From NCBI RefSeq assembly GCF_040802235.1, contig NC_133157.1:21221501-21285500 (forward strand): a DNA stretch of 64,000 bases. The letters run 5' to 3'. Of the stretch, positions 11,561-22,795 are shown one piece after another (the first letter of the stretch is position 1; every line of letters begins with the position of its first letter). Origin of the DNA: Manis javanica. Taxonomy: Eukaryota; Chordata; Mammalia; Pholidota; Manidae. Made by a program: the position numbers and the translations under genes. The notes under the pieces are model-generated. The model was not told where the DNA came from. It saw nothing but the letters and a program-made list of their open reading frames with translations, and searched no databases.

Positions 11561-12159
11561 TCCCAGGTTGATTCTTTTTTTTTTTTTTTAGGCACATTGC
11601 TTGCAGTCTGCCTTGCGCATGTGTGGTTCAGAGGTCAGCCAGAGACTTTAGCAGAGTGTACATATAGAATATGGAGTCCCCTTCTCTGCCTTTTTTCATT
11701 CCAGAATTTCACCTTCACTTTCTATCCCAGGCTCTGCATTCCTTGGGCCAGAAAAACTGGTTTTCAATGAGAGCTGCAGCTGTTCTGTGTTCTGTTTTGG
11801 CTGTTTCACCTTAAGGCACTGAAATATTCCATATACTACAATGATGAATATATGTCCTTTTGCACTTGTCCGAACCCCAACCCCACAGAATGTATAATGC
11901 CAAGAGTGAACCCCAGTGTAAACTGGATTGATGAAAAGTCAGTGTAGGTCATCTGTTATAACAACGATAATGATAGGTAATCTATTATAACAAACCTACT
12001 TCTGTTGTGAGGTTGATAGTGGGGAGGCTGTGCATGTTTTGTGGCAGGGGATATTTGGTGAATTTCTGTACTTTGCTTTTACTGTGTACTTAAAACACTG
12101 CTCTAAAAAATAGTCGATTAAATATTTTAAAGATAAATCTAAAAATATAAGGTTTTACA

Positions 12160-12640
12160 GGTTTATTTTGGTTGACAAAGGTATAAATTCTTTTTTGCAC
12201 AAATAAAACATTTTAAAGAAGAAAATAAAGATCACCTATATTCAACTATCCAAAGACAGTATCTGGTAATATTTTAATGGAATTACCATTCCAGGAATAA
12301 CTACTAATGACATAAAAAAAAACTTAATTTTTAAGGTGAAAGTGATATACACTGTTCTTTGACCTTTTTATACTTAATATATTATCAAATGTTCATACAT
12401 TAAATATTGAACTCAGCTTTTTTATGATTTTTAGAGTGCACTAGAACTGTGCCAGTCCTCTATGAATGGATACCTAGATGTTGCTTATTTTATTTCCCTT
12501 TCTAAATGAGGCTACAAAACACACCCTTGAGCACTAAACTTTGAACATCTGTTCAGTTATTAGGATAATTTTTAGAAATGGAATTTATCAAGACCATTAA
12601 GGTATTATGTTATTTACGTGACATGCAGTATAAAGAAGTG
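12160..12640 (-). mobile_element. Possible very old L1/HAL1 fragment
   Basis: Weak similarity only: ggataatttttagaaatgga resembles the common reversed L1 phrase about an aligned Gly-rich frame. No open frame survives. Confidence 0.3.
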
Positions 12641-12837
12641 AATGAATTTCTTATTAATCCATTTAATAGACATACATTGTTTCTTTTATCCTAAATACAC
12701 TGTTCACAGGTTAATCTGATCCATCTTAAATGAACTAATCATATGTTTAAGTCATTAGCTAAAAAGCTGCAAAACCATTGATTATCAACCATTTTATCAT
12801 TGGAACCAAATGATTTGTTCTTGTTTTTTTTTGCTAC

Positions 12838-14012
12838 TTTTTTTTTGGTATCATTAATATAAAATCACATGATCAACATTTTGGTTACTAGATTCCCCCA
12901 TTATCAAGTCCCCACCACATAGCCCATAACAGTCACTGTCCATCAGTGTAGTAAGATGCTATACAGTCACTACTTGTCTTTTTGGTGCTATACTGCCTTC
13001 CCTGCAACCCCTCTTATGTGTTCCTCGTAATGCCCCTTATTCCCCTTCTCCCTCCTTTCCCACTCATCCTCGCCAGTCCCTTTCCCTTTAGTAACTGTTG
13101 GTCCATTCTTGGGTTCTGTGACTCTGCTGCTGTTTTGTTCCTTCAGTTTTTGCTTTGTTCTTATACTCCACAGATGAGTGAAATCATTTGGTACTTGTCT
13201 TTCTCCGCCTGGCTTATTTCACTGAGTATAATACCCTCTAGCTCCATCCATATTGTTTGAAATGGTAGGATTTGTTTTCTTCTTATGGCTGAATAATATT
13301 CCATTATGTATATGTGCCACATCTTTTTTATCCATTCATCTACTGATGGACACTTAGGTTGCTTCCATTTCTTGGCTATTGTAAATAGTGCTGCGATAAA
13401 CATAAGGGTGCATCTGTCTTTTTCAAACTGGGCTGCTGCATTCTTAGGGTAAATTCCTAGAAGTGGAATTCCTGGGTCAAATGGTATTTCTATTTTGAGC
13501 TTCTTGAGGAACATCCATACTGCTTTCCACAATGGTTGAACTAATTTACATTCCCACCAGCAGTGTAGGAGGGTTCCTCTTACTCCATATCCTCGTCAGC
13601 ATTTGTTATTCCTAGTCTTTTCTGTGTTGGCCATCCTAACTAGTGTCAGGTGATATCTCATTGTGGTTTTAATTTGCATTTCCCTGATTATTAGCCTTTT
13701 CATGTGCCTGTGAATTTCTTCTTTGGAGAAGTGTCTGTTCATATCCTCTGCCCATTTTTTAATAGCGTTATTTGCTTTTTGGGTGTTGAGGTGTGTGAGT
13801 TCTTTATATATTTTGGATATTAAACCCTTGTCAGATATGTCATTTACAAATATATTCTCTCATACTGTAGGATGCCTTTTTGTTCTGCTGATGGTGTCCT
13901 TTGCTATACAGAAGCTTTTTAGCATGTAGTAGTCCCATTTGTTCATTTTTAATTTTGTTTGCCTTGCCCAAGGAGATGTGTTCTGGAAAAAGTTGCTCAC
14001 ATTTATATTCAA
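12838..14012 (-). mobile_element. 5'-truncated L1, antisense, with ORF2 C-terminal remnant
   Basis: The T-rich start at 12838 is the reversed tail, followed by the reversed 3' UTR and ORF2. On the minus strand 13161-13532 encodes an open L1 ORF2p C-terminal stretch (MWKAVWMFLKKLKIEIPFDP, then LLGIYPKNAAAQ). It is almost identical to the same stretch in the L1 at 19.3-20.2 kb, so both derive from one family. Homology stops near 14012, where the reverse transcript was truncated. No promoter, ORF1, endonuclease or RT core remains. Confidence 0.9.
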
Positions 14013-14209
14013 GAGATATTAAAATGTTAATACATTCGGTTTTCTAACAAAGCACAAGATATCACTAGCCACTCTTTGAAATAGCTAAAATTTAAAAGAG
14101 TGACTATGCCAAGCATTGGCATAGACATAGAACAACGGAATTGTCTTATATATATTGTTAATATGATTGCAAGATGATAAAGCATCTTTGAGAAAGTTTG
14201 ATTTATCAT

Positions 14210-14600
14210 ATGAAGTAAGGCATACACTTACATTAGTACCTAGAAATTTTACTTCAGGGTATTACCCAAGAAAAATAAAAACTTATGTTTGCATAAAGAC
14301 TTGTAAGTAAATATTCATAGAATTGTTTATAATTGCTTGAAACTGAAAACAACCCAAATGTCAACTAGTGAATAGATGAAACAGTTGTGATCTCTCTATA
14401 CAGTGGCATACTACTCAGCAGTAAGGAGTGGCTGATACAAGCATAAAACATTTTGCTAAGTGACAAGAGCACCCTATTACACAACTCTGGCAAAACTACA
14501 GTGACAGATCAGTAGTTTCAGGCATGGAGTCAGGAAAAACTAATGACTACATGTGGGTACAAGGGAAATATAGATTATAGTAATAAACCAAATTATATCT
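14210..14600 (+). mobile_element. Old L1M ORF2/3' UTR fragment, sense
   Basis: Phrases such as gaaaacaacccaaatgtcaa, gtggcatactactcagcagt and ggcaaaactacagtgacaga match the generic L1 ORF2 end and 3' UTR in sense orientation. It is heavily mutated. Confidence 0.7.
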
Positions 14601-15196
14601 ACCTTATTTAGAACAACTCTCCATTGTCCACAGAATTAAATGTAACCTACTTAATATGGCATAAAAATTGCTTATGGTATTTTTACTGCTAACTCTTGGT
14701 GACTCAAAAATAAGTTTGTTTCCACTTGTCAATCAAAATGTCTTTCAGACGCAAGAAAGTGCTAACCTAGCTCTGTTTATAAAGTAAGGCTTCTTCAGAC
14801 TTTCTCGTTCACCAATTATTCTAATGTGTGCTTGGAATCTTTCCTGAGTCATCTGGGGAGAAGCCTTCATGACTCCTCTATATGTTGGTGCTCACATAAT
14901 TCCATCATGAATGCAAGATCTGAGTGCTTTTAGGAGTTCTTTTTATATGTAACTCCCAGTATCAGACTGTAAATTCCTTGATAAAATTTTCTTTGAATCC
15001 CTAGAAAATATTTATTCAGGGAATGTATCCTGTCATTTTATTAAGTTTTACCAGGCCTTTTAATTCTGAGGACCTGCCCCTCAGTTCTGACCCCAGTTGG
15101 AATGAACTGCCTAAAGAAGAAAAAAAGTCTCTAATCTGAAAATCTTTGCCAAGCCAAGCTCATCCTATCTACACAGTCTCTCGCAAACATGAAACA

Positions 15197-15338
15197 GTCT
15201 TAATTCCTGACCCAGACATACTATGGGATTGAAATATTATGTAGCAAATCTGGAAATCAGTAAGAAAATAGCAATTGTTTTAAGGCACTAAATTTTGGTT
15301 ACTTCGTTATGCAGCAATAGGAGGCTGATATTCCTACT
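15197..15338 (+). mobile_element. Possible MaLR LTR 3' end, sense
   Basis: The segment has attcctgacccagacatact and then ttgttttaaggcactaaatt and gttatgcagcaataggaggc, like the 3' end of MLT-type LTRs. An extra stretch lies between the two parts. Confidence 0.45.
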
Positions 15339-15409
15339 AGTAGATTTTCATACCATGTTGGAAAATCATTAAGCGCTGTCTGCCAAAGGTGGTTTAAGCA
15401 TGTCTATCA

Positions 15410-15720
15410 CTTACCATTTTCACTCCTAAATTTATACCCAAGAGAAATGTGCCCAAAAGACATATACATGCAGATTTATAATAACATTGGTTGAAATAGC
15501 CAATAAAGTAAATTGAAATGTCTAACAGAACAGTGATAAAGTGTGTTACAAAAAATGGACCATCATACAGCAATAAACATGGACAAACTGCAGCCACACA
15601 CATCAGCATGGATCTTGCCAAGCATACTGTGGAGGGAAGGAAGCCAAGCACACTGCAATGCCTACTGTATGATGGCATGGAGTCAACAGGTCCTGTTTTT
15701 ACATGCACTTTGAAAGTATG
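15410..15720 (+). mobile_element. Old L1M fragment, sense
   Basis: Sense L1 3' ORF2 wording (tatacccaagagaaatgtgc, atcatacagcaataaacatg, tgatggcatggagtc) with much decay. Confidence 0.55.
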
Positions 15721-15734
15721 TGTTGTGGGGTGAG

Positions 15735-16170
15735 CTGTTCTGTAGGTGGTATTAAATTTAGTTGGTTCATAGTGTGGTTCCAAACTCCTATATCCTCTTT
15801 GAGATATTGTCTACCTGTTCTACAAATTATTGACAGTACAATATTGAAGTCTTCAGCTATTATTGTCTGTTTTTCCTAATTCTGTCAGTTTCCATTTTAT
15901 TTGTGGGGTCCTCTTCTTAGATGTAAATATATATATATATATTATAATTGTTATGTCTTCTTGCTGGATTGATCCCTTTATCATTATTAGATATAGGCTA
16001 TGCTTTCCTATTTCTTTGCATGTCTCAATTTTCTGTTTAAAATTGGCTTTTAAAAAATATTACGTGGCAACTTTGGAAATCAGATTTCCCTCTTATTCCA
16101 GTTTGGCTATTGCTCTCTTCTTTTTTAGTGAGTTCCTAAACAAATTCCGTAAAGTCTCAGTTCTTTATTG
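15735..16170 (-). mobile_element. Old L1M fragment, antisense
   Basis: Reversed L1 ORF2 wording, e.g. ttgaagtcttcagctattat, tcttgctggattgatccctt and gatataggctatgct. A short AT repeat lies inside at 15928-15945. With the sense fragment to its left it forms a head-to-head pair. Confidence 0.55.
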
Positions 16171-17640
16171 TATGTGACCACTGAAGTCTCTGTTCAGTGA
16201 GTTTAGTGGTCAGGTAATGACTGGGCAGAGGTTTCCTTAAATATGTTGCACCTATTAAGTCCTCCATTCTGGTAGCTACCCCCTGTTCCTCCGTCACCCA
16301 AAGCTCTATTATCCAAGACTGTTGTGTTTATATGACTTTAATGGAATCATTGGGAGTAATGGAGTAGAAACTAGCTAAGACCAACCAACAATCTGAAATT
16401 CAATATTAAATATCATTATTTTTACAGATACTTAATCTTCATGCTATGAGTATTTCTCATTGGCTAGTCTCTGGATTCCTTTTAGTCTTCAAGGTTTCTG
16501 GGCTCTTTCCTCTCTTCCTAATACCCTCTCCACTCTCTCCTCCCAGTGTTCCGAACTCCTGAAGAAGCCAGGATTGAACTGTAAAATCCTATAGCTTCAT
16601 TATTAAATTTAGTTATCTTTATAATAATCTTTTTCCATTTGAACCAGTACAGATCCTGTTTTTACAATGAAACAGACCCCCTGGGGGTGTTTTTCTAAAT
16701 AAAAGAGCCACAGGAGATGAGATAATTATGCCACTCTTCTGAGAGGTGAAGTAGCTGAAGTCAGATTTTTTTATTAAATAACATTTTTTTCTTTAAGGTA
16801 TTTTGTTTGGTTTTGTAAGAAATGACTCTGAATGCCTCCTTCATCTCTACCATCTTTTATGGAAAATCTCTTACTTTAATTTTAAAGGTTTCATTTTAAT
16901 ACAGTAATTTTTTGTTTAACCAGGAAATTATTTTTGTCTATTGATCAAGATAACACATGTAAAGGTGGACTCCAGACTTTGCATCAGGATTCATTTAGTT
17001 TATTGGTTATGCCACTGCTATTAAAATTTTATTGTCCCCTTCATGTAAATTCTGCACTGTTTTTGTTTGAGTCATTCTAAGATACTTCAAAATTTTAATA
17101 AAACCGACAATGGAATCTTTTTCTGGTCATTATATATTCCAGTTGCCTGCAAGAAAATTACTAATTTTTATTCACCTTTTATCAGGCTATTTTATTAAAG
17201 TCTGCTGGGGAACAGTTTAAAATTATTCTCTTCTTTTTAGATATAAAATCATATGGTATGCAAGTGATAATTTTATCTCTTCTCCATTATCAGTGCTTTT
17301 TATATTTAATATCTTATTGTCAGTCTTCTGGCAGAATTCTTTTGCCTTGTTTCCTGGTAATGGGAGAGACTTATTGTGATCACTGACCTTTAGGAAAATA
17401 ATAAAAAGCAAGATTAACATTAACTTAAAAGTTTTTAACTCCATGGTGTTCCCTGTGTTTTACAATCAAGCCTATTGGGTTGTAACAGATTTAACTATTT
17501 CAAGCTCAAAGAAATATCATTCAAGACTTAAATAACTACTGTTAATTCTTACACTATTCCACACAGTTGTCTTCTTTTCCTAAGAATGGAAAGTGTCTGC
17601 TTATTCATGGAGTATGACTGAATTCTTCTAATGGGCCCCC
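16171..17640. other. Intergenic AT-rich DNA, nothing recognised
   Basis: No exon-like frame, RNA gene or confident repeat was seen. Short open frames here have no recognisable similarity. Confidence 0.45.
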
Positions 17641-18955
17641 ATCTGGGGTGTTTATTCATTGTTGGTGATCCAGATTAAATGAGCTGACATAAGGACACAG
17701 GAAACCGGGAATTGCATACCTTGCAAAAGGACGGTGGTAATAAATGTGCCTGCTCGCTACACACGTGAATTTATCCCCCCTTCCCCCAACAGGATCCAGT
17801 TTTGTCTGCCCTGGAAGGGTGGCCCTGAGAGGCACATGCCACCCAGTCCCTAGTGGAGGGAGGGCCAAGGGCCTTGAGGTCCCCGTGGGGAAGCCTGGGC
17901 CGGGGTGGGGTTGCTGCGGGCACACAGAGCCTGAGGCCCAACGGCAGGGGTACGCGGGGGCAGGTTCTCCAGCTGCCTGAGGTGAAAGGCACTAGGCCGG
18001 GACCAGCATGGCTACAGGGCCCTGGACCAAGGCCACACGGGCACCCCTGTAAGTGGGCACAGGGTCACATGACATGAAACGTGTAATACAGGCACACGGC
18101 TCATGAGTTAGCACATGGGCAGGCGGACACCCAGCCTCAGTTGGTCCTTGGGCACAATGGTGGTGTCATACAGAGCACGGGGTCACTTGGGGATGGGGTG
18201 GGAGGCAACTGGGGGCAACCCCCGCGCAGACCTCGGGTGCGGAATGTCTTCTCCACCTCATCGTAGACCAGGAACGCAACGGCCACGTTCAGGCCGACCC
18301 GGTCCAGACGGGGCCCGGCGCCCCTATCCTCAGGATGGGCAGGCCGTGGCTGCACGCGTCCGGGTACCCGGGCGCCTGCAGGTGCTGCATCCGGGTCCTG
18401 CTCAGGGGGCCGTGCTCGCGAAGACGCGCCCAGCCGCCGCCGCCCCTCGCAGCCGGCAGGGGTGGCCGGGCTGGCCCCTCGGCACCAGCCAGCCGCGAGG
18501 GCGCGGGGCGGGAGGCCTGGCTGGGCCGCTGCCTGCTCTCGCGCAGTCTCCGGACGTGCATCGGCCTGGGGAGGCCTGGTGCGGAGAGCTCCCCTTGGGC
18601 ATGATCGTGCGGGGCGGCCCGTGTGTGCACGGAGGAGCTGCAGCCTCGCCAACGGGGGCCTCCTGCGCTGCAGCCGGACAGCAGGGCGCCCCGACGCCAG
18701 GGCGGCCGACCTCCTGCCGCCCAGTCCCCGAGGCCCAGGTACCGGCGGGGGCGCGAACGCTCGCGGGGACGGCTATAAACCACCAGGCCGCCAGCGGGCC
18801 CGGGGACCCGGTGCCGAGAGCGCCGCCCGCTGCCGACCCGGCGCCTGTGCAGCGGGGATGCCCCGCCGGCTCCCCGCGCCCCTACCGCGTCGTCCTGGCG
18901 AGGCGCGGAGGGCGTTGGGACAAGCGGGGCGAGCCCCTCCAGTGTGATCTTTTAA
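17640..18955 (-). pseudogene. SLC25A1: Decayed processed copy of SLC25A1 (mitochondrial citrate carrier)
   Basis: A GC- and CpG-rich block in AT-rich DNA. On the minus strand three pieces match, in order, my recollection of SLC25A1: about 18770-18720 (RERSRPRRYLGLGDW against DERSHPPRYRGIGDC), 18405-18325 (TRMQHLQAPGYPDACSHGLP against TRMQGLEAHKYRNTWDCGLQ), and 18320-18240 (RLDRVGLNVAVAFLVYDEVE against [20 protein letters not shown]). The third piece is in another frame and small segments are missing, so no carrier could be made. No introns are present. An AATAAA on this strand (17656-17651) may mark the 3' end of a ~600-base 3' UTR; I found no poly(A) tail or target duplication. The parent imports/exports citrate across the inner mitochondrial membrane. 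Large open frames on both strands (up to 290 codons at 18115-18987, +) are a by-product of GC richness. Confidence 0.75.
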
Positions 18956-19019
18956 GAAACATTTTTTATGAACTATTTGAGGGGTGATTTGGGGGCATTT
19001 TGCCTTTTTACACTTCATA

Positions 19020-19259
19020 CCAACGTATTTAAGGATAAGGACATTCTCTTATAATAACCACAGCGCAGTTATGAAGATCAGGATTCTGATACAATACTAT
19101 TATCTAATCCCATATCCAATTTTCATCTGTTGTCCTAATAATGTCCTTTACAGCTAGTTTCATCCTGGCTTAATTTTCAGTGCTGGGTCATGCATGCACT
19201 GCGTTTAGTTGTCATGTCTCTTTAATCTCCTGGAGCATTTCCCTTATCCTTTTTGTTTC
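19020..19259 (-). mobile_element. Ancient L1M 3' UTR, antisense, left part of a nested stack
   Basis: Shows reversed L1M 3' UTR wording (atgtcctttacagctagttt, gcgtttagttgtcatgtctc). It is cut by a younger L1 at 19276 and resumes at 20206 with gaaaactataggccagttac, exactly the expected continuation. Confidence 0.8.
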
Positions 19260-20205
19260 TGACCTTAACGTTTTTATTTATTTATTTATTTATTTTTGTA
19301 TAATTAATCTACAATTACATGAGGAACATTATGTTTACTAGACTCCTCCCATCACCAAGCCCCCCCATAAACTCCATTACAGTCACTGTCCATCAGCATA
19401 GTAAGATGCTGTAGAATCACTACTTGTCTTCTCTGTGTTGCACAGCCCTCCCTGTGCCCCCACCCCCACATTATACATGCTAATCGTAATGCCCCCTTTC
19501 TTCTCCCACCTTATCCCTCCCTTCCCACTCATCCTCCCAGTCCCTTTCCCTTTGGTAACTGTTAGTTCATTCTTGGGTTCTGTGTTTCTGCTGTTGTTTT
19601 GTTCCTTCAGTTTTTACTTTGTTCTTATACTCCACATATGAGTGAAATCATTTGGTATTTGTCTTTCTCTGCCTGGCTTATTTCACTGAGCATAATACCC
19701 TCTAGCTCCATCCATGTTGTTGCAAATGGTAGGATTTTTTTCTTCTTATGGCTGAATAATATTCCATTGTGTGTATGTGCCACATCTTCTTTATCCATTC
19801 ATCTGCTGATGGACACTTAGGTTGCTTCCATTTCTTGGCTATTGTAAATAGTGCAGCGATAAACATAGGGGTGCATCTGTCTTTTTCAAACTGGGCTGCT
19901 GCATTCTTAGGGTAAATTCCTAGAAGTGGAATTCCTGGGTCAAATGGTATTTCTATTTTGAGCTTCTTGAGGAACATCCATACTGCTTTCCACAATGGTT
20001 GAACTAATTTACATTCCCACCAGCAGTGTAGGAGGGTTCCCCTTTCTCCACATCCTCACCAACATTTGTTATTGTTTGTCTTTTGGATGGTGGCGATCCT
20101 TACTGGTGTGAGGCTATATCTCATTGCGGTTTTAATTTGCATTTCTCTGATGACTAGCGATGTGGAGCATCTTTTCATGTGTCTGTTGGCTGACTTAACG
20201 TTTTT
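19260..20205 (-). mobile_element. Younger 5'-truncated L1 with target duplication, inserted in an L1M
   Basis: Flanked by TGACCTTAACGTTTTT (19260-19275) and TGACTTAACGTTTTT (20191-20205), one indel apart. The element body is 19276-20190. It starts with a TTTA-rich reversed tail, then the reversed 3' UTR, then the ORF2 C-terminal remnant (minus strand, 19702-19995), nearly identical to that at 13161-13532. Only about 0.9 kb of the L1 was copied. Confidence 0.92.
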
Positions 20206-20490
20206 GAAAACTATAGGCCAGTTACTTTGCTGAATATCCCCCAATTTATGTCTGTTTTTCTCTCATGATTAGATTCAGGCCATGTATTTTTTTGATAGTA
20301 ATACCATAGAAAGGGATACTGTGTCCTCAGGGTATCATATCAGAAGGCACATGGAGTCAACGAGTCTCATTGCTGGAGATGTTAAAGGTGGTTTTCCTCT
20401 AAGTTTCCCTGCTGAAAAGCTATTATCATCTTGTTTTTGAAGTTAATAAGTAGTTTGTTGTGAGATACTGTGACACCATGAGAATATCCT
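20206..20490 (-). mobile_element. Ancient L1M 3' UTR, middle part of the nested stack
   Basis: Continues the L1M interrupted at 19259 (tcatgattagattcaggcca, ggtatcatatcagaaggcac, tactgtgacaccatgagaat). It is cut again by the next L1. Confidence 0.82.
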
Positions 20491-22503
20491 GTTTATTTAT
20501 TTATTTTTGATATTGTTAATGTACAATTACTTGAACATTATGGTTACTAGATTCCCCCTATTATCAAGTACCCCCCACATACCCCATTACAGTCACTGCC
20601 CATCAGCATAGTAAGATGTTATAGAATCATTACTTGTCTTCTCTGTGCTATACTGCCTTCCCCATGTCCCCACCCCCCTACACTATGTGTGCTAATTGTA
20701 ATGCCCCGTTTTCTGCCTTATTCCTCCCTTCCCACCCATCCTCCCCCTCCCCAGTCCCTTTCCCTTTGGTAACTGTTAGTCCATTCTTGGGTTCTGTGAG
20801 TCTGCTGCTGCTTTGTCCTGCAGTTTTTGCTTTGTTCTTATGCCCCACAGATGAGTGAAATCATTTGATACTTGTCTTTCTTTTCCTGGCTTATTTCACT
20901 GAGCATAATACCCTCTAGCTCCATCCATGTTGTTGCAAATGGTAGGATTTTTTTCTTCTCATGGCTGAATAATATTCCATTGTGTATATGTGCCACATCT
21001 TCTTTATCCATTCATCTGCTGATGGACACTTAGGTTGCTTCCATTTCTTGGCTATTGTAAATAGTGCTGCAGTAAACATAGGAGTGCATATATGTCTTTT
21101 TCAAACTGGGCTGCTGCATTCTTAGGGTAAATTCCTAAGAGTGGAATTCTTGGGTCAAATGGTATTTCTTTTTTGAGGAACCTCCATACTGCTTTCCACA
21201 ATGGTTGAACTAGTTTGCATTCCCACAAGCAGTGTAGGAGGGTTCCCCTTTCTCCACATCCTCACCAACATTTGTTATTTGCCTTTGGATGGTGGCCATC
21301 CTAACTGGTGTGAGGTGATATCTCATTGTGGTTTTAATTTGCATTTCCCTGATGATTAGTGATGTGGAACATTTTTTCATGTGTCTGTTGGCCACCTGAA
21401 TTTCTTCTTTGGAGAACTGTCTGTTCAGATCCTGTGCCCATTTTTTTATTGGATTATTTGCTTTTTGTTTGTTGAAGTGTGTGAGCTCTTTATATATGTT
21501 GGATGTCAACCCTTTATTGGATCTGTTCTTTATGAATATATTCTCCCATACTGTAGGATGCCTTTTTGTGCTACTGATGGTATACTTTGCTGTACAGAGG
21601 CCTTTTAGTTTGATATAGTCCCACTTGTTCATTTTTGCTTTTGTTTCCCTTGCCCAGGGAGATATGTTAATGAAGAAGTTGCTCATGTTTATGTCCAAGA
21701 GATTTTTGCCTATATTTTTTTCTAAGAGTTTTACGGTTTCATGACTTACATTCAGGTCTTTGATCCATTTTGAGTTTACTTTTATGTATGGGATTAGACA
21801 GTGATCCAGTTTCATTCTCTTACATGTAGCTGTCCAGTTTTGCCAACACCAGCTGTTGAAGAGGTTGTCATTCCCCATTGCATATCCATGGCTCCTTTAT
21901 CATATATTAATTGACCATATATGTTTGGGTTTATATCTGGACTATTTAGTCTGTTCCACTGATCTATGGGTCTGTTCTTGTGCCAGTACCAAATTGTCTT
22001 TGTAGTAGAGGTTGAAGTCAGGGAGTGTAATTCCCCCTGCTTTATTCTTCCTCCTCAGGATTGCTTTGGCTATTTGGGGTCTTTTGTGGTTCCATATGAA
22101 TTTTAGAATTATTTGTTCTAGTTCGTTGAAGAATGCTATTGGTATTTTGATAGGGATTGCATTGAATCTGTAGATTGCTCTAGGCAGGATGGCCATTTTG
22201 ATAATATTAATTCTTCCTATCCATGAGCATGGGATGTATTTCCATTTATTGGCATCTTCTTTAATTTCTCTCATGAGTGTCTTGTAGTTTTCAGGGCATA
22301 GGTCTTTGACTTCCTTGGTCAGGTTTATTTCTAGGTATTTTGTTCTTTTTGTTGCAATTATAAATGGAGTTCTTTTCCTGATTTCTCTTTCTGCTATTTC
22401 ATCATTAGTATATAGGAATTCCACAGATTTCTGTGTATTAATTTTGTATCCTGCAACTTTGCTTAATTCCATTATTAGTTATAGTAGTTTTGGGGTGGAT
22501 ACT
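20491..22503 (-). mobile_element. Second younger L1, 2 kb, antisense, in the same L1M
   Basis: Begins with a reversed tail (tttatttatttatttttgat), then the 3' UTR, then ORF2 in two remnant frames on the minus strand (22472-21942 and 21878-21210). The first holds [19 protein letters not shown] and later [20 protein letters not shown], with the second following toward ORF2p's C-terminal region. A frame break lies at about 21880-21940. Homology stops near 22500 within the region coding the RT domain's downstream side. No clear target duplication was found, and some L1M sequence appears lost at the site. Confidence 0.88.
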
Positions 22504-22795
22504 TTGATTATAATCTATTTTTACTGTTATGTATTTTGACGCTTGAAATGATCTGTTCTAGATTTAGCTATGGGGGCTCCTGTGGCCTTTGAAATATCCC
22601 AATCATTCTCTGCATACTTCTTACATTCTAGTGTGATAAGGTACTCCAAACTAATCTTGTCCTTTTCCTGCACCAGCCTTGTTATCAGCCATTTCTCCAA
22701 GGAACTGCAAGTGGTCTTTGAGCATTGTGTTTCAAAACAAAGATCTGGGTGTAGTGTGTCCCTTGCTACTGTGGGCTCACTGCTTTAAGACCCTT
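22504..22795 (-). mobile_element. Ancient L1M 3' UTR, right part of the nested stack
   Basis: Resumes with attttgacgcttgaaatgat, then cagccatttctccaaggaac and aaacaaagatctgggtgtag, typical reversed L1M 3' UTR wording. Confidence 0.75.

Noticed and set aside
12982-13260. Plus-strand hydrophobic frame of 92 codons, also at 19435-19820 and 20634-20858
   Set aside because: Occurs at the same place in every reversed L1 3' UTR, so it is a repeat by-product.
18115-18987. 290-codon open frame on the + strand in the GC-rich block
   Set aside because: Composition (Gly, Pro, Arg, Ala) reflects GC richness. The real homology, to SLC25A1, is on the other strand and in pieces.
13161-22472. L1 ORF2 frames (e.g. 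21210-21878 and 21942-22472) as genes
   Set aside because: They are C-terminal ORF2 remnants of 5'-truncated L1 copies without promoter, ORF1 or endonuclease.
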